Assembly (NCBI GenBank): GCA_037447655.1
Contig: JBBHKE010001084.1
Location: 99,408-163,407 of the forward strand
Direction: 5' to 3'
Length of the DNA stretch: 64,000 nucleotides
Source: Zygnema cylindricum
Lineage: Eukaryota; Streptophyta; Zygnematophyceae; Zygnematales; Zygnemataceae
The position numbers and the translations under genes were made by a program. Under the pieces are notes generated by a model. The model was not told where the DNA came from, made no database searches, and saw only the letters and a program-made list of their open reading frames with translations. Positions 43,751 through 55,459 of the stretch are shown here, piece after piece (the first letter of the stretch is position 1; each line of letters begins with the position of its first letter).

Positions 43751-43928
43751 CAGTACAGTACCGTACTCTCCCATAATGTACAAAACGCATAGTACGGATG
43801 ACTATTGCCTTTGGTCCTTCGCACTTTCCACAGTCAATGCTCCAATAATCTGATTGCGGATCCTCTTTCACCAAAACTGCCTCTCTTTAATCAATTTTAC
43901 ATCCGTGTGACGTGACGAGATCTTAGCC

Positions 43929-44274
43929 ATGGCTGCCACCATGATCAGCGTCACACTTTTGATCTTAGCGTGCCACGTGCCAATTGTAATGGGTTATTAC
44001 GGAAACCCCTCTGTGACCATGGCGAAGCATGACAGTACGTTTTCCCCTCCTTTGACCTTCGTTTCACATGTGCGAAATCTGGCTCTAATTCGCTCATCTG
44101 ACGCGTTGTCCGTACTGCGTGTGTCCGTACGGATGCTGTAGAGGCGGTTCTGGAGGCGATGAAGGCGGCTGTCGCGAACAAGGAGAACTTTCCGCCAATC
44201 GAATGCGATGGAAATGATTATAATTGGCCGTCGGCGACCTTTGCGTGCAATGAAGATGGTCACGTGTTCTCAAT
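43929..44274 (+). CDS. 5' part of a probable secreted or membrane protein gene, two exons seen
   Basis: Exon 1 (43929-44034) starts in a strong context (GCCATGGCTGCC) and encodes a signal-peptide-like N-terminus: MAATMISVTLLILACHVPIV, with a hydrophobic core and likely cleavage near residues 22-25. The donor is ACA/GTACGT. A 107-bp intron ends TGCTGTAG. Exon 2 (44142-44274) joins in phase and reads KAVLEAMKAAVANKENF, then CDGNDYNWPSATFACNEDGH, ending at a strong donor CAAT/GTGAGT in phase 2. The Ala/Leu/Lys helix followed by a Trp, a Cys and DGHV resembles the N-terminal cap of plant LRR proteins, but this is tentative. The next exon was not found. The following 2.7 kb is a tandem array, presumably intronic. 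If exon 1 is not spliced, the frame would stop at 44139-44141. Confidence 0.5.
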
Positions 44275-46965
44275 GTGAGTGATTGTTTCGCTACGTACTC
44301 CCCTTTGCAGTGATATATCCGCACGAAATTGCACATTTAATTTCGCACTAAATTTCGCATTGATTTTCGCACTAAACATTGGTTCATATTCGGCTGTACT
44401 CTTTCAATGTGAGTGATTTTGCTGCGTGCTCCCTTTTTTGTGGCATATCCCCACTGAATTCCGCATTTAATTCCGAATTAAGTTCGCATTTTTATTCGTA
44501 CTAAAAATTGATTCAATAGTCGGTTGCACTTTCAATGTGAGTGATTTTGCTGCGTGCTCCCATTGCTATGACATATCCGCACTGAATTCCGCATTTAATT
44601 TCGCACTGAGTTCCGCACTAATTTACGCACTGAAATTCGCACTACAAATTTGGTACATAGTCGGCTGCACTCTTTCATTGTGAGTGATTGTTGCTGCGTG
44701 CTCTTTTGCACTGAATCCGCAGGTAATCCCGCACTAAATTCCGCACTGATTCCCGCACTGAAATTCGCACTAAAAATATGGTTTATAGTCGGTTACTCTT
44801 TCAATGTGAGTGATGTCGCACTAAAATTTGCTTCATAGTCAGTTGCATTCTTTTAACGTGAGTCATTTTGCCGTGTGCTGTCTATGCTGCGAGATATTTG
44901 CATTGGATTCCACAATTATTTGTGCCCTAAATTTTGCACAGATCTTCGGACTAAAATTTGGTTCATAGATTCCACATTTAACTGCGCACTAAAATTCGCA
45001 CTAATTTTCGTACTAAAAATTGATTCAATAGTCGGTTGCACTTTCAATGTGAGTGATTTTGCTGCGTGCTCCCATTGCTATGACATATCCGCACTGAATT
45101 CATCATTTAATTTTGCACTCAGTTCTGCACTGTTTTTCATGCTAACATTTGGTTTATAGTCGGGTACACTCTTCCATGTGAGTGATTTTGCTGCGTGCTC
45201 CCTTTGGTGTGACATATCCCCACTGAACTCCGCACTATTTTACGCTCTGAAATTCGCACTAAAATTTTGGTTCATAGTCAGCTGCACTCTTTAAATTTGA
45301 GCAATTTTTGCTGCTTGCTCCCTTTGTTGTTACAATTCCGCACTGAATTGCACACTGAATTTCGCACTAATTTTCGCACTGAAATTTGGTTCTTAGTCAG
45401 CTACACTTTTTCAATGTGAGTGATTTTGCTGCGTGTTCCTTCGTTGTGACATATCCTCACTAAATTCGACATATATTCCGCTCTGAATTCCGCACTAATT
45501 TCCGCATTGAAATTTGCACTTAAAATTTTGTTCAAAGTCGGCTACACTTTTTCAATGCAAGGGATTTTTGGTGCGTGCTTTCTTTATTGTGACATATCCT
45601 CATTGAATTCCACATCTAATTCGCATTAAAATTTGCACTTAAATGTTGCTCTTAGTTGGCTGCACTCTTTCAATGTGAGTGATTTTGCTGCGTGTTCCCT
45701 TCGCTATCACATATCCGCACCGAATTCCACATTTAATTTCGCACTAAATTCCGCACACATTTCTGAACTGAAATTTCGCACTGAAAATTTGGTTCATAGT
45801 GACATATCTGCACCGAATTCTACATTTAATTCCGCACTAAATTCCGCACACATTTCTGAACTGAAATTTCGCACTGAAAATTTGGTTCATAGTCGGCTGC
45901 ACTCTTTCAATGTGTATGATTGTTGCTGTGTGCTCCCGTTGGTGTAACATATCCACACTGAATTCTGCATTTAATTTCGCCGTGAATTCTGCACTGATTT
46001 ACTCACCGAAATTCGCACCACAAATTTGGTTCATAGTTGGCTGCACTCTTACAATGTGAGTGATTTTCCTGTGTGCTCCCTGTGCCTTGACATATTTGCA
46101 CTGAATTCGACATTTATTTCCGCACTGATTTGCGAACTAATTTATGCACTGAAATTCGCACAAGAAATTTAGTTCACAGTCGGCAGCACTGTTTCAATAC
46201 GAGTGATTGTCGCTGTGTGCCTCCTTTGCTGTGATGTATTCACACTGAATTCCACATTGATTTCTGCATTGATTTTCGCACTGATTTTCGTATTAAAAAT
46301 TGGTCCATAGTCAGATGCAGTCTTTCAATGTGATTGATTTTGCTGCGTGATCCTGTTGTTGTTACACATCCTCACTGATTTCCTCATTTAATTCCGCACA
46401 CAATTCCGCACTTATTTTCGCTCTGAAATCCGTACTAAAATGTGGTTCATAGTTAGCTGCACTCTTTCCATGTGAGTGATTGTCGCTGCGTGTTCCCTTT
46501 GCTTGACAAATCCTCATTGAATTCCACATTTAATTCAGCACTAAATTTCGAACTGATTTTCGTACTAAAATTTGGTTCATAGTCGGCTGCACTCTTTCAA
46601 TGTGAGTTATTTTTCAGCTTTCTCCCTTTGCCGCGACATATCTGCATTGAATTCAGCATTTAATTTTGCCCTGAATTCTGCATTAATTTTTCACTGAAAT
46701 TTGTACTAAAAATTTGTTTCACAGTAGGCTACACTATTTCGATGTGAGTGATTATCTCTATGTGCTCCCTTTGCTGTGACATATCCGCTCTGAATTCCTC
46801 ATTTAGTTTCGCACTCAATTCCGCACAAAAAATCCGTTCATAGTCGGCTGCACTCTTTCAATGTAACTGATTTTGCTGCGTGCTCCGTTGGTTGTCACAT
46901 ATCCGCCTAGTTTTCGCATTTTATTCCGCACTAAAGCTTGCACTAAAATTTGGTGCATACTTTTG
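44265..46965. repeat. 2.7-kb tandem array, unit about 125-150 bp, each with GTGAGT
   Basis: About 19 diverged units. A typical unit reads TTCATAG, TCGGCTGCACTCTTTCAAT, GTGAGTGATTTTGCTGCGTG, TCCCTTTG, GACATATCCGCACTGAATTC, then several TTCGCACT-AAATT words. Unit starts include 44401, 44529, 44672 and 44797. The array begins at the exon 2 donor of the gene at 43929 (CTCAATGTGAGTGATT), so the repeat unit contains that exon-intron boundary. Short frames inside are artefacts. Confidence 0.88.
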
Positions 46966-47600
46966 TTGCGATGGGCTTTTAAAGCGATGCCTAGGCCTTG
47001 GCAAGGCTTAAAGTGGCAGTTGGGGGAAATATAGATTAGGGGGGGGAGGACGGGTGAAAGAATCAAAGGAAGGATTGTGTAACACAATGCAGTTTGCTTG
47101 CTATAAAAAATCGCCCTTTTCTTAAGGGTTCAGTGGGGGGGAGAAGAGGGATGTTGATGGATTTAGAGGGGTGGGGGAAGAGGAATTTTTGGGTAGGCGT
47201 TTCTTTTTGGGTCGTGGGCTAGGGTAACAGATCCCCTGCTCCCCCCACAAGCCCTCCCTCTCCCCCCCCGGTCCCCCAAAGCCTTACATAGGGGTGGCAT
47301 TTAGGGGCAAGGAGGAGGGAGGACGGCGTGGGTTGAGGGAAGGCGTATTTGGGGGGGGAGAAAAGAGTGTTGACAAGAACGGAAAGCGGGCGTAAGAATC
47401 TTTAGCCTATTTACGAGAGGGAGCAAACTGGGTAGAGGGGGCGAATTGGGGAGGAAGGGATCAATTTGGGGGGGATAGGGGACAAATTGGGGGGGGAAAG
47501 TGACCGAATGGGAGGGGATAGGGGGCAAATTGGGGAGAAGATGGGACAAATTGAGGGAGGATCAGCGTGAGAAAGAGTATGCCGCAACTTTTTTGTAGAT
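46966..47600. repeat. G-rich region
   Basis: Many G-runs of 4-9. From 47440 to 47560 there are imperfect repeats of CAAATTGGGGGGGATAGGGG. G-quadruplex potential on the plus strand is high. A minus-strand Pro/Ser/Leu frame is compositional. Confidence 0.75.
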
Positions 47601-49590
47601 CTCTTTTGGTTTATGCGAGAGAGGGAGGGTTTGTTGTGTGAGAATTTGGGGAATTGTTTGTCAACAAGTGGAAGGCGGCTGGTGAGGAGGAAGGGTGAAA
47701 TGGGAAGGGGAGGGGTGGGAAACGATTGAATAACGAATCTTGTTCAATAACCTATGAGGGTGGGCGGTGCAGATCTATATTCAATTCTAATTTGGGGGGG
47801 AGCATTGCACCAGAGATTGGGAACCTTCCCTATTTGGTGTACATGTGAGTGAATGGTGGAAGGGATGATGCATATTCTACATAAAAAATAAACATAACAA
47901 AAATATAAAAATAAACGGTGATGGGTACAGTCGTGTCTAAAGAAAGACCTTAAAAGTATATCTTACATTAGATTTTTATTGTACAAGTATGGAAAGAAGT
48001 TTGAAACTAATTTTTTTGTTTGATTTTGCAAGATGTTGTTTGCACCTCGTACAACTCTTTATCTGTGATTAAGAAAAATCCACTCTTCCGAGTCATTGTA
48101 TATGATGTGCCAGGATGTTTATGACAAACATCCAAATTTTTTGGCAACACTAGACTAAATTATAGCCTGCTCAATTTACCACACAACATGACCTGAACTG
48201 AATAACAATATGAAATGTGGAAGTGAAAGGATGGAAAAAACAAACTTTTGGCAGTTAGAAAGTAGACGAGAATTGTGACCTAAGAAAAAGAAAAACAACC
48301 AACAAACAGCCAAGTATCAAAGTGCTATAGAGGTATGATTTTAGACTGCAAAATAACAAGCAAATCTTTATCTAATCTCCAAATATTACGTCTCTAGTCA
48401 AATTTGAATAGTTTTATAAACTCCAAATCTAATAAATAGTTTATTTTAGATTAATTAAACCACAATAAATGCAATCAGGCAATAGAACAAGCTTGACGAA
48501 CACTTAAAAAAACATCATGTTATTGTTGAATTTGTAGTCTTATTAATTTTCCCTTGGAATAGGTTAACACTCCGAAACAAAAGGTAGATGAAAATAATCA
48601 CCTGCCGCCGACAAATACCTGTAGAATAACATCCGAAATAGGGAGGTTAATCGCAAATCACTATTGGCGATGAAACCCTTGTACACATCGTGGAATAAAT
48701 AGTTTTTCTTAGTAAAGCGATGATGATATCATCTTATTGGTCAAAAAATGACAATGATTTTTCCTTACACAACAATGTGATGTCCAAGGTTCCCACGACA
48801 GACATGGTTGCGCAAAAGTGCACCATCCTTTGTCAAAATTTTACCATGAATGAGGACTACATTGTGACTATCTTTCATGGGTGAGAACCCATGGGCCTAA
48901 TTTTATGGAGAAAGGTTGACTGTTCAAAAAAACCTATTTAATTTTAAATTGTCAATATCCTTATCCTAATGGCAAACGTCATACAGGCAGAAAGTGTCCT
49001 AAAACCGTGCGCATCTATGACCACCAAAAATGAAGGGAAGTAATTCTAGGAGTTTTTGTGACATTCGTGTTCCCCACATGTGGGTAACTCAACAATGAGT
49101 TTTGTAAGAGTGACACATTGCAAACGACAATTTGACAATTTGAGTGCCTGACACCCACAATTGAAAGATATAGATGAGCATTGTCAAAACGGAAGTGGCA
49201 TAACGGCTATCAAGTGGGTGCATTACTTTATGGTAATCAAAGTCACGCAATCTTTTCTCAAATAGAGAATTATCCTCTCTAAGAAGTCGTGGACACAAGT
49301 ACCTAAGAGCAAACATATTGAACCTCAAAGTACAATATGATGGAAACACGAATCATCACAAAGCCAACAAATCACGCTTCACATAAGATGATTAACAAAA
49401 TGGATTTTCTAAAATGCCCCAACATCCAACTAACAGTCATGTATCACTAGAATGTTGCGTAAGTTGCCAAAGTTGACTTTAATAAATGTGCTAATTGAGA
49501 CTTAATTCCTTTATGGAGGAGAAAACCCCCAACGATAATTCTGTGCTTATTAGTGCAGATTGCAAATTGAAACGAATCATGTGACTTGTT
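47601..49590. other. no clear gene; probably 3' remains of the gypsy element and flank
   Basis: A/T-rich sequence with scattered stops in all frames. Its position downstream of the gypsy integrase (minus strand) suggests decayed integrase C-terminus and LTR, but I see no motif that proves it. Confidence 0.35.
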
Positions 49591-49599
49591 CAATTATAT

Positions 49600-50025
49600 T
49601 AAAAAATCCTTTGTAAGTCCTCCGAACTCTTGAAAGCAAAATCAATCTTGCGAGTAACATTTCGATTGTTAGGCAATCTAAAGAGCCCTGAGATCTCATA
49701 GTCCCACATCCTCGTAGGGCTTATTTCATCAGTGCTCACTTTAACGGCTTCATATATCTTTTTGCAAACCGGCTTAGGGTTGATCTGTGCTCGTAAGTCA
49801 ATGGTCAATCAAACATTTCTCCATTAAATAAAAAGAATCGCTTGGAAATTGAGATCCTTGATCTTTAAAGTTCCCTAGAGGGCCTATAGAAAAAAAAAAA
49901 ACAGTTTGTAGAAAAGGGTTAACCATTTTTGACTCCTTTAGAGGAATGACGACCATTTCAATTCATCGATGGTAATGTTCGATCATGAGAATGGTACAAA
50001 GACTGCCCCTCCGATTAGGGTCAGT
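49600..50025 (-). pseudogene. Ty3/gypsy integrase core, part after the Copia C insertion
   Basis: Reading the minus strand from 50025, across two frames, one finds MIEHYHR-stop-IEMVVIPLKESKMV, then GPLGNFKDQGSQFPSDSFY with the catalytic-Asp-type DQGSQF block. Next come LTSTDQP and KIYEAVKV, where a gypsy integrase has the HPQ-x-DG-x-x-E segment. Several stops and frameshifts are present. It continues the integrase finger at 56040-56170 once Copia C is removed. Confidence 0.6.
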
Positions 50026-50030
50026 GGTCC
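50026..50030. other. target-site duplication GGTCC, left copy
   Basis: GGTCC directly before the Copia C 5' LTR. The same five bases follow the 3' LTR at 55961-55965. Confidence 0.9.
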
Positions 50031-50513
50031 TGTTAAGTCAAAGATTGTAATCGGCCGTCGCGGTCTGTCGTGCGGCCTGCTAATGTCTCTACGCGAAGTT
50101 TAGTGATCCAAGCTGGATTGGAGTATTAAGTCGTGTAGTACGTACCTTGGATTCTCGGCGATTCAGTTTGACCACGACCAGGTTACGTTTCGTTATGTGT
50201 ATACGGATGTTGTGTTTGTTTTGTCTTTAGTTGGTTTTGACTGTACGTGTGAGTTGTACCGGCAGTTCTTTGTGTTTCGTTGTTGACGCGATTTGACTTG
50301 TACGCACTTAGTGCGCACTATCTAGTTTGGCTTGAATTATAGTTTGAAGTAGTGACGTCACAGTAAATGTACTATATATTGCAGCTTAGAGGGAGTTGGA
50401 AGTTAATCTGTATGTGGGAGAAAAGTGTCTGTGTAATATAGCACTTTTTCGTGTTTTTTTTTTTAATGCTTCCGTTGTAGTCTTGCACTCTATTTTTGTG
50501 TAAGATCCTATCA
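50031..50513 (+). repeat. Copia C 5' LTR
   Basis: 483 bp. Contains CACGACCAGGTTACG, TACTATATATTGCAGC (possible TATA box near 50372) and ends GATCCTATCA. Confidence 0.9.
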
Positions 50514-50528
50514 AGCGGTATCAGAGAT
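50514..50528 (+). other. primer-binding site of Copia C
   Basis: AGCGGTATCAGAGATC follows the LTR. GGTATCAGAG is complementary to the 3' end of initiator tRNA-Met, as usual in plant copia elements. Confidence 0.85.
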
Positions 50529-50572
50529 CGTGTGCTCCATTGAGGTTAAGAAGGGTGGCTAGTTTGGCCGCC

Positions 50573-52050
50573 ATGTGTAGAAAGAAGAAAAATACCCCTT
50601 CTCCTATGATGCCTTCCTCTTCTACAGTAATTCCTCGTCCTCCACATCCGGATCCTCGGGATCCATCCGAATCCAAATCATCGTCGGATCCGGAACTAGA
50701 AACTCCATTTTCTTTCACCGGCAAAACTTTTGATGAAGCCTTTTCGGTCGATCCGTTCAGACAAAAGAAAGAGAATGAGGGGAAGAAAAAAGAGTAAGAT
50801 GATGCGATAGAAGATCGACTTCAAAAACTGATGGATGGTCTTTTTCGTTATGTTGATCAACGGATCTCGGAGGCGAACCGTGTCACGAGACCTCCGCTTT
50901 TCGGAGATCCCATTCCGACAAAAGTGTCGTTGATACGGAAAGAGATGATAGAAACGAAGAGGAGAGGAGGGAATTGATTCGAAAGGGGAAAATTCCCATC
51001 AATGACGATTCTGATCTTGATGATTGGAGTGAAGGGGAAGAACAAGTTAAATCTATGTTCGGAAAAATTGTTACCTTTAATGGAACGAATTATCAATTGT
51101 GGAAGAAATATATCAAAGGTCAATTTAAATTAAAACGACTTTTGAAGGTGGTAAAAGGGGTGGAGAAGATGCCTACCTCGGATCGGAGAGCTTATCCTGT
51201 GTGGACGAAAAAAAATCTTTCCGCCGTTGGTGGTTTATTCCATTCATGTAGCACTTCTATACATGATCTATTTCTTACCCGAAGATTCACCCATGATTGT
51301 TGGGTGGCTCTTGAAATTCACTTTGAGAAGAGTCTTCAAAAGAAAAAGCAACACATTTATACCGATTATACATCTTTCTAAGTGAAACCAAACGAATCTA
51401 TCGATTAGGCCGCAAAAAGATTTAACATTATTTTTGAGCAACTCGCAAGTATGGGAAAGTCCATTGATAAGGCATCGGTCTTCACCCATGCCTTATTGGA
51501 GAAAATGAAACATTAAAAGGATATTCTTTTATCAAGGGATTCGAATACTTTAGACTCGATTATCACATTCCTCAAATCCACCGAGGCGAATCGTCTGAGT
51601 TCATCGAGAAGACCCCAACCGACTGGTTCCCTCAATACGACGACACTAGAAATGCCCGATCTAAATTATCTTCAGGGAAAAGGAGGTAGAAGAGGGGGAA
51701 ATCCGAGAGGAAGAGGGTGAAGAGGTCACGAAAGGGCTAGGAGATCTCCTCCCCAGCCCAAGTATTCAAATTTGACCAATAGTGCTTGCTTTCAATGCGG
51801 CAAACTTGGTCACATGGCGGTTTTTGCCCGAAAAAAAAAGCGTCAATGCCATTTATGCGGGAAATGGGGCTATATGAGCCCCCAATGCTATTGAAAGGCT
51901 GAAAATGGAGCTGGCGGTAGAGGAGGCGGCGTCGGTAGAAGAAGAAACGGGTGTAGAGGAGACAGCGGCGGCCGATACAGTAGACGCGGAGGCGGTCGCG
52001 TTTGCGGTCGCGGTGGTCGTGGAGGCCACCATGGAAGAGGAGGTGGACAC
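50573..52050 (+). pseudogene. Copia C gag with two degenerate zinc knuckles and an RGG-rich tail
   Basis: Starts MCRKKKNTPSPMMPSSSTVI at 50573, then a Ser/Pro/Asp-rich segment and a stop near 50797. The conserved gag opening FNGTNYQLWKKYIKGQFKL lies at about 51077-51135. Frameshifts follow. At 51788-51895 are two knuckles: CFQCGKLGHMAVFA (last Cys replaced) and CHLCGKWGYMSPQC (His replaced by Tyr). Next is an Arg/Gly-rich stretch (51905-52050: GGRGGGVGRR, SGGRYSRRGGGRV), probably an RNA-binding RGG domain. Non-functional through multiple stops. Confidence 0.8.
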
Positions 52051-52053
52051 CTT

Positions 52054-53480
52054 ATGGGTGACGATTACTTTGAGGGAGGCGACAAAGCGCAAATTTTTTC
52101 CTCCCTTAACTTGTGCCTTGATCTTTTGGCAGGTTCTACGATACACGAAAAAGTGTGGATTATTGACTCTAGAGCGTCACATCACGTTTGTACTGATGCT
52201 TCATTTTTTGACGATTTTTGCGAACTCACGGTACCAAAACAAATAACAGTCGCAAGTGGACAAGTGATTTTGACAAGTACAGTGGGCACTGTACGATTGG
52301 ATTTGCCAACTTTTGACTCACATGGGGTAGAAAAAGTTACGCTAACTCAATTAACAAATGTTTTGTACTTACCTAGAGGATCAGTGAACCTTCGCAATGT
52401 ACCACACATTCAGCAAGCGGGCGGCAGCGTACTTGCGTATGGAAATTTCACAATAAAAATTGTACGATCGGATTGTGTACGAATAGGTGAAAGAGAAGTC
52501 ACAGATTTTGTGCATAGTCATCATAAATGGCGTCGGCCAAAATTCCCCCCAAATTCTAATGGTATTATTTCGCAAATTTCCGAGTTGAAAGGCGATTAAA
52601 CCTTGTGGCACAACCGGATGTGTCAGACATCCGAGACGAGTTTAGACGGATGATTAAAAATGGGAGTGTAAAGGGATTAGATTTGGCGTTGAGGGAGAAA
52701 ATTAATGGATGTGAGGGGTGTAGTAAAGGGAGACAAATCCGAAAGCCGCATCCGGTTAAGGATCCGATGCATCAATCTAAGCATCCGCTTGATCTTGTGC
52801 ATATTGATTTATGTGGGGATGTGAAACTGGAGACGATTGGTAGAAACAAATATCTTATGTTGTTGGTGGATGACTTCTCTCGTTTCACATAGGTAATATT
52901 ACTTAAACACAAATCCGAAGCATTTTTAAGTTTTCAAGAGTGGCATGTGTTGGCCAAAAAGCAATTTCAGAGAAATTTAAAATCTATTAGATCGGATAAT
53001 GGAGGGGAATTTTTTGCTTTCGATCCTTATTGTTAAGAGTGGGGAATTTCTCACCAATATACCGCATCTTACTCACCGAAATCAAATGGCGTTGCGGAAA
53101 AGAAGAACCGCACTCTTTAAGAGATGGTAGAATCAATGGTTCATGGATCCGGGAGGAGTATTAATTTGTGGGGCGATGCAATTTTGACGATGAATTATAC
53201 TTGCAATCGAAGGATTACATCAGTTTTGGGTGATAAAACTCCATACGAATTGTGGTATGGCCTAAAACCTTCTCTACACCACATTCGGAATTTGGGGATG
53301 CCTTGCATCGATTTATATTCAAGCACAAAAGAGAAAAGATAAATTTGCATCGAGGAGTTGGAGTAGTTATTTTGTGGGGTATAGCACTCAAGGGAGTTTT
53401 TATCGAGTTTATGACCCTATTCGACATATAATTGAGGAATTGAGGATTGTGGATTTTCACCAAGACATATTGTCTTTAAT
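52054..53480 (+). pseudogene. Copia C protease and integrase
   Basis: The protease motif reads WIIDSRASHHVC (about 52155-52190), with Arg in place of the active-site Gly. The integrase zinc module is split by a frameshift (LWHNRM near 52601, then CEGCSKGRQIRKPH). The core has DLVHIDLCGD, KSIRSDNGGEFF and YSPKSNGVAEKKNRT, matching the D, D and E positions. Stops interrupt it after SRFT (about 52890), after DPYC (about 53036) and after NRTL (about 53119). The C-terminal part (YFVGYSTQGSFYRVYDP) is present. Confidence 0.85.
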
Positions 53481-53487
53481 CTCTTGA

Positions 53488-55440
53488 TTGGCTAAGCGTC
53501 ATTCGAATCTTGACTTTCATAAAGAATTTGAAATTGGTGATTTTACTGACATTGAGGGTTCGGATTCTAAAATTGATCCGGAATCCACCTCCAATGTTAA
53601 GAGGGGGAAAGGTAAAATTTTGGAGAATGTTGATTTTGCTAACATTGGTGGTGGAGGTTCACGAAGGGTAAATTCCCGAAAGTCTTCGGTCACCAAGAAA
53701 TCTTCATCTTCTAAATCAAGTGAATTGAATATTATTGGGGAGGAACCGGCGAGGGAGGAGAAAAAAATTGAGCCGAGAAAAAGTATGCGAGAAAATAGGG
53801 GTAAGAAACCTGCTCATCTTTCTTTTGATGGTAAGGGAATGTGGAAAATTCATATTATTTTATTTCAGCGGAGAGAGAGGATGATTTTTCTTTATAATAA
53901 TCATTATGCAATAATATGCCTGGCGATCCGTTATCGTATATAGAAGTACAAAAATCATGCGATTTGGAGATGCATTGGAAACCAGCGTGGGAAAGAAAAC
54001 TTCAATCTATTATCGACAACCAAACATTTGAGGAGGTAAGCCTACCGGAGGGTAAAATGGCTTTTGATACGAAGTGGATTTTCAAAATAAAAACTGGTGC
54101 ATCGAGGAAAATAGTTAAACATAAGGCTCGGCTTGTTTGTAATTGCTTTCAACAAAGGGAAATAGTAGATTATACAGAGACATATGCACCGGTAGTGAAG
54201 TTTGTTTCTTTGAGGATGACTGTTGCTATTGCGGCTGCCAGCAAAATGCACATTCACCAAATGGACGTAGAGACAGCGTTCTTGAATGGTGATTTAGAGG
54301 AGGGGGTTTATATGAAAGTTTCGGAGGGAGTAGTGTCGAAAAAAAAAAAGATATGGCGGCCGCGAAAGTCCTAGCACCGCGGACTTGGTATTTACGATTA
54401 CACAAGGTCCCTACAAAATTTGGATTTGTCTGGATAGTTTCACATTCTGGAGTTTACGTAAAGGGTGAGGGGAAGGATCAAATCATATTTTCTGTCTACG
54501 TGGATGATTTTTTGATGATATGTGACAAGTTGACGCGAATCACGAAATTGACGAAGTATCGACGTTTATATGTTAAAGCCACAGATTTGGGGGACGTACG
54601 ATATATTTTTGGAGTGGAAGTTTTAAGGTACAATAATGGGGATATTAAATTGTCCCAAGCGCAATATTGCAAAGAAGTACTAACAAAATTTTTTAAGTTG
54701 GATTCTAAGCCGGTTTTGACACAACTAGATTTCAAACTTCAATATCTTAAATTTGTGGAGGAAGCTATCCACGTGCCCTATTATGAGGCCGTTGGAAGTT
54801 TAATAAACTTAAGTGTGGCCACGTGACCGGATATTTCTGCCGCAGTTTTTGTCGTGAGCCGATTTTGTCAGGCTCCTAAAAAGATTCATTGTGAGGCCGT
54901 GAAAAAGATATTTCGTTACCTTGCATTTACGGTAGAGATTGGTTTATGGTTCCGATCTGGACGAACATTTTTGGAGTGCGTGGGATATTGTGATACAGAT
55001 TAGGGTGGAGATTTTCACACAGGAAAGTCAACGTCTAGATATGCTTTTGTTTTTGGTGGCGCGGCATTTTCTTAGAGTTCGAGACTCTAACCAACTGTTG
55101 TTTTAAGTTCAACCGAAGCAAAATACATGGCGGCGTGGCACACATCTAAAGCGTCGATTTGGATTAATGAACTACTTAGAGAATTAGGGATTGTTATTGG
55201 CTGTATGAAAATATTTTTTGACAGCATGAGTTCAATGGCATTGGTGAAGAATCCTTTCTTTCACAAGAGGACAAAACATATTAGGATTCAGTGGCACTTC
55301 GTACGTGATTTGTTCACCGCAAAGGAAGTTGAGTTTTTGTATGTTTCGACGTTGGAGGAAGCCACGGATATGTTGACGAAAGTCGTGGCTCATGATGTAC
55401 TTTTGAGGGGGAGACCTAAATTAGGATTGATGTGATGATT
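53488..55440 (+). pseudogene. Copia C reverse transcriptase and RNase H
   Basis: The charged linker ends RKSMRENRGKKP. RT begins near 53950 (WKPAWERKLQSIIDNQTFEE) with KWIFKIKTG, HKARLVCNCFQQREIVDYTE and HQMDVETAFLNGDLEEGVYM. A frame change near 54350 follows, then the catalytic YVDDFLMICD (about 54500) and DLGDVRYIFGVEVL. The RNase H part (STSRYAFVFGG, SSTEAKYMAAWH, KNPFFHKRTKHIRIQWHFV, TDMLTKVV) runs to a stop at 55433-55435. Several stops lie between 54824 and 55105. Confidence 0.88.
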
Positions 55441-55459
55441 ACAAATTTGAGAAAGGGAT

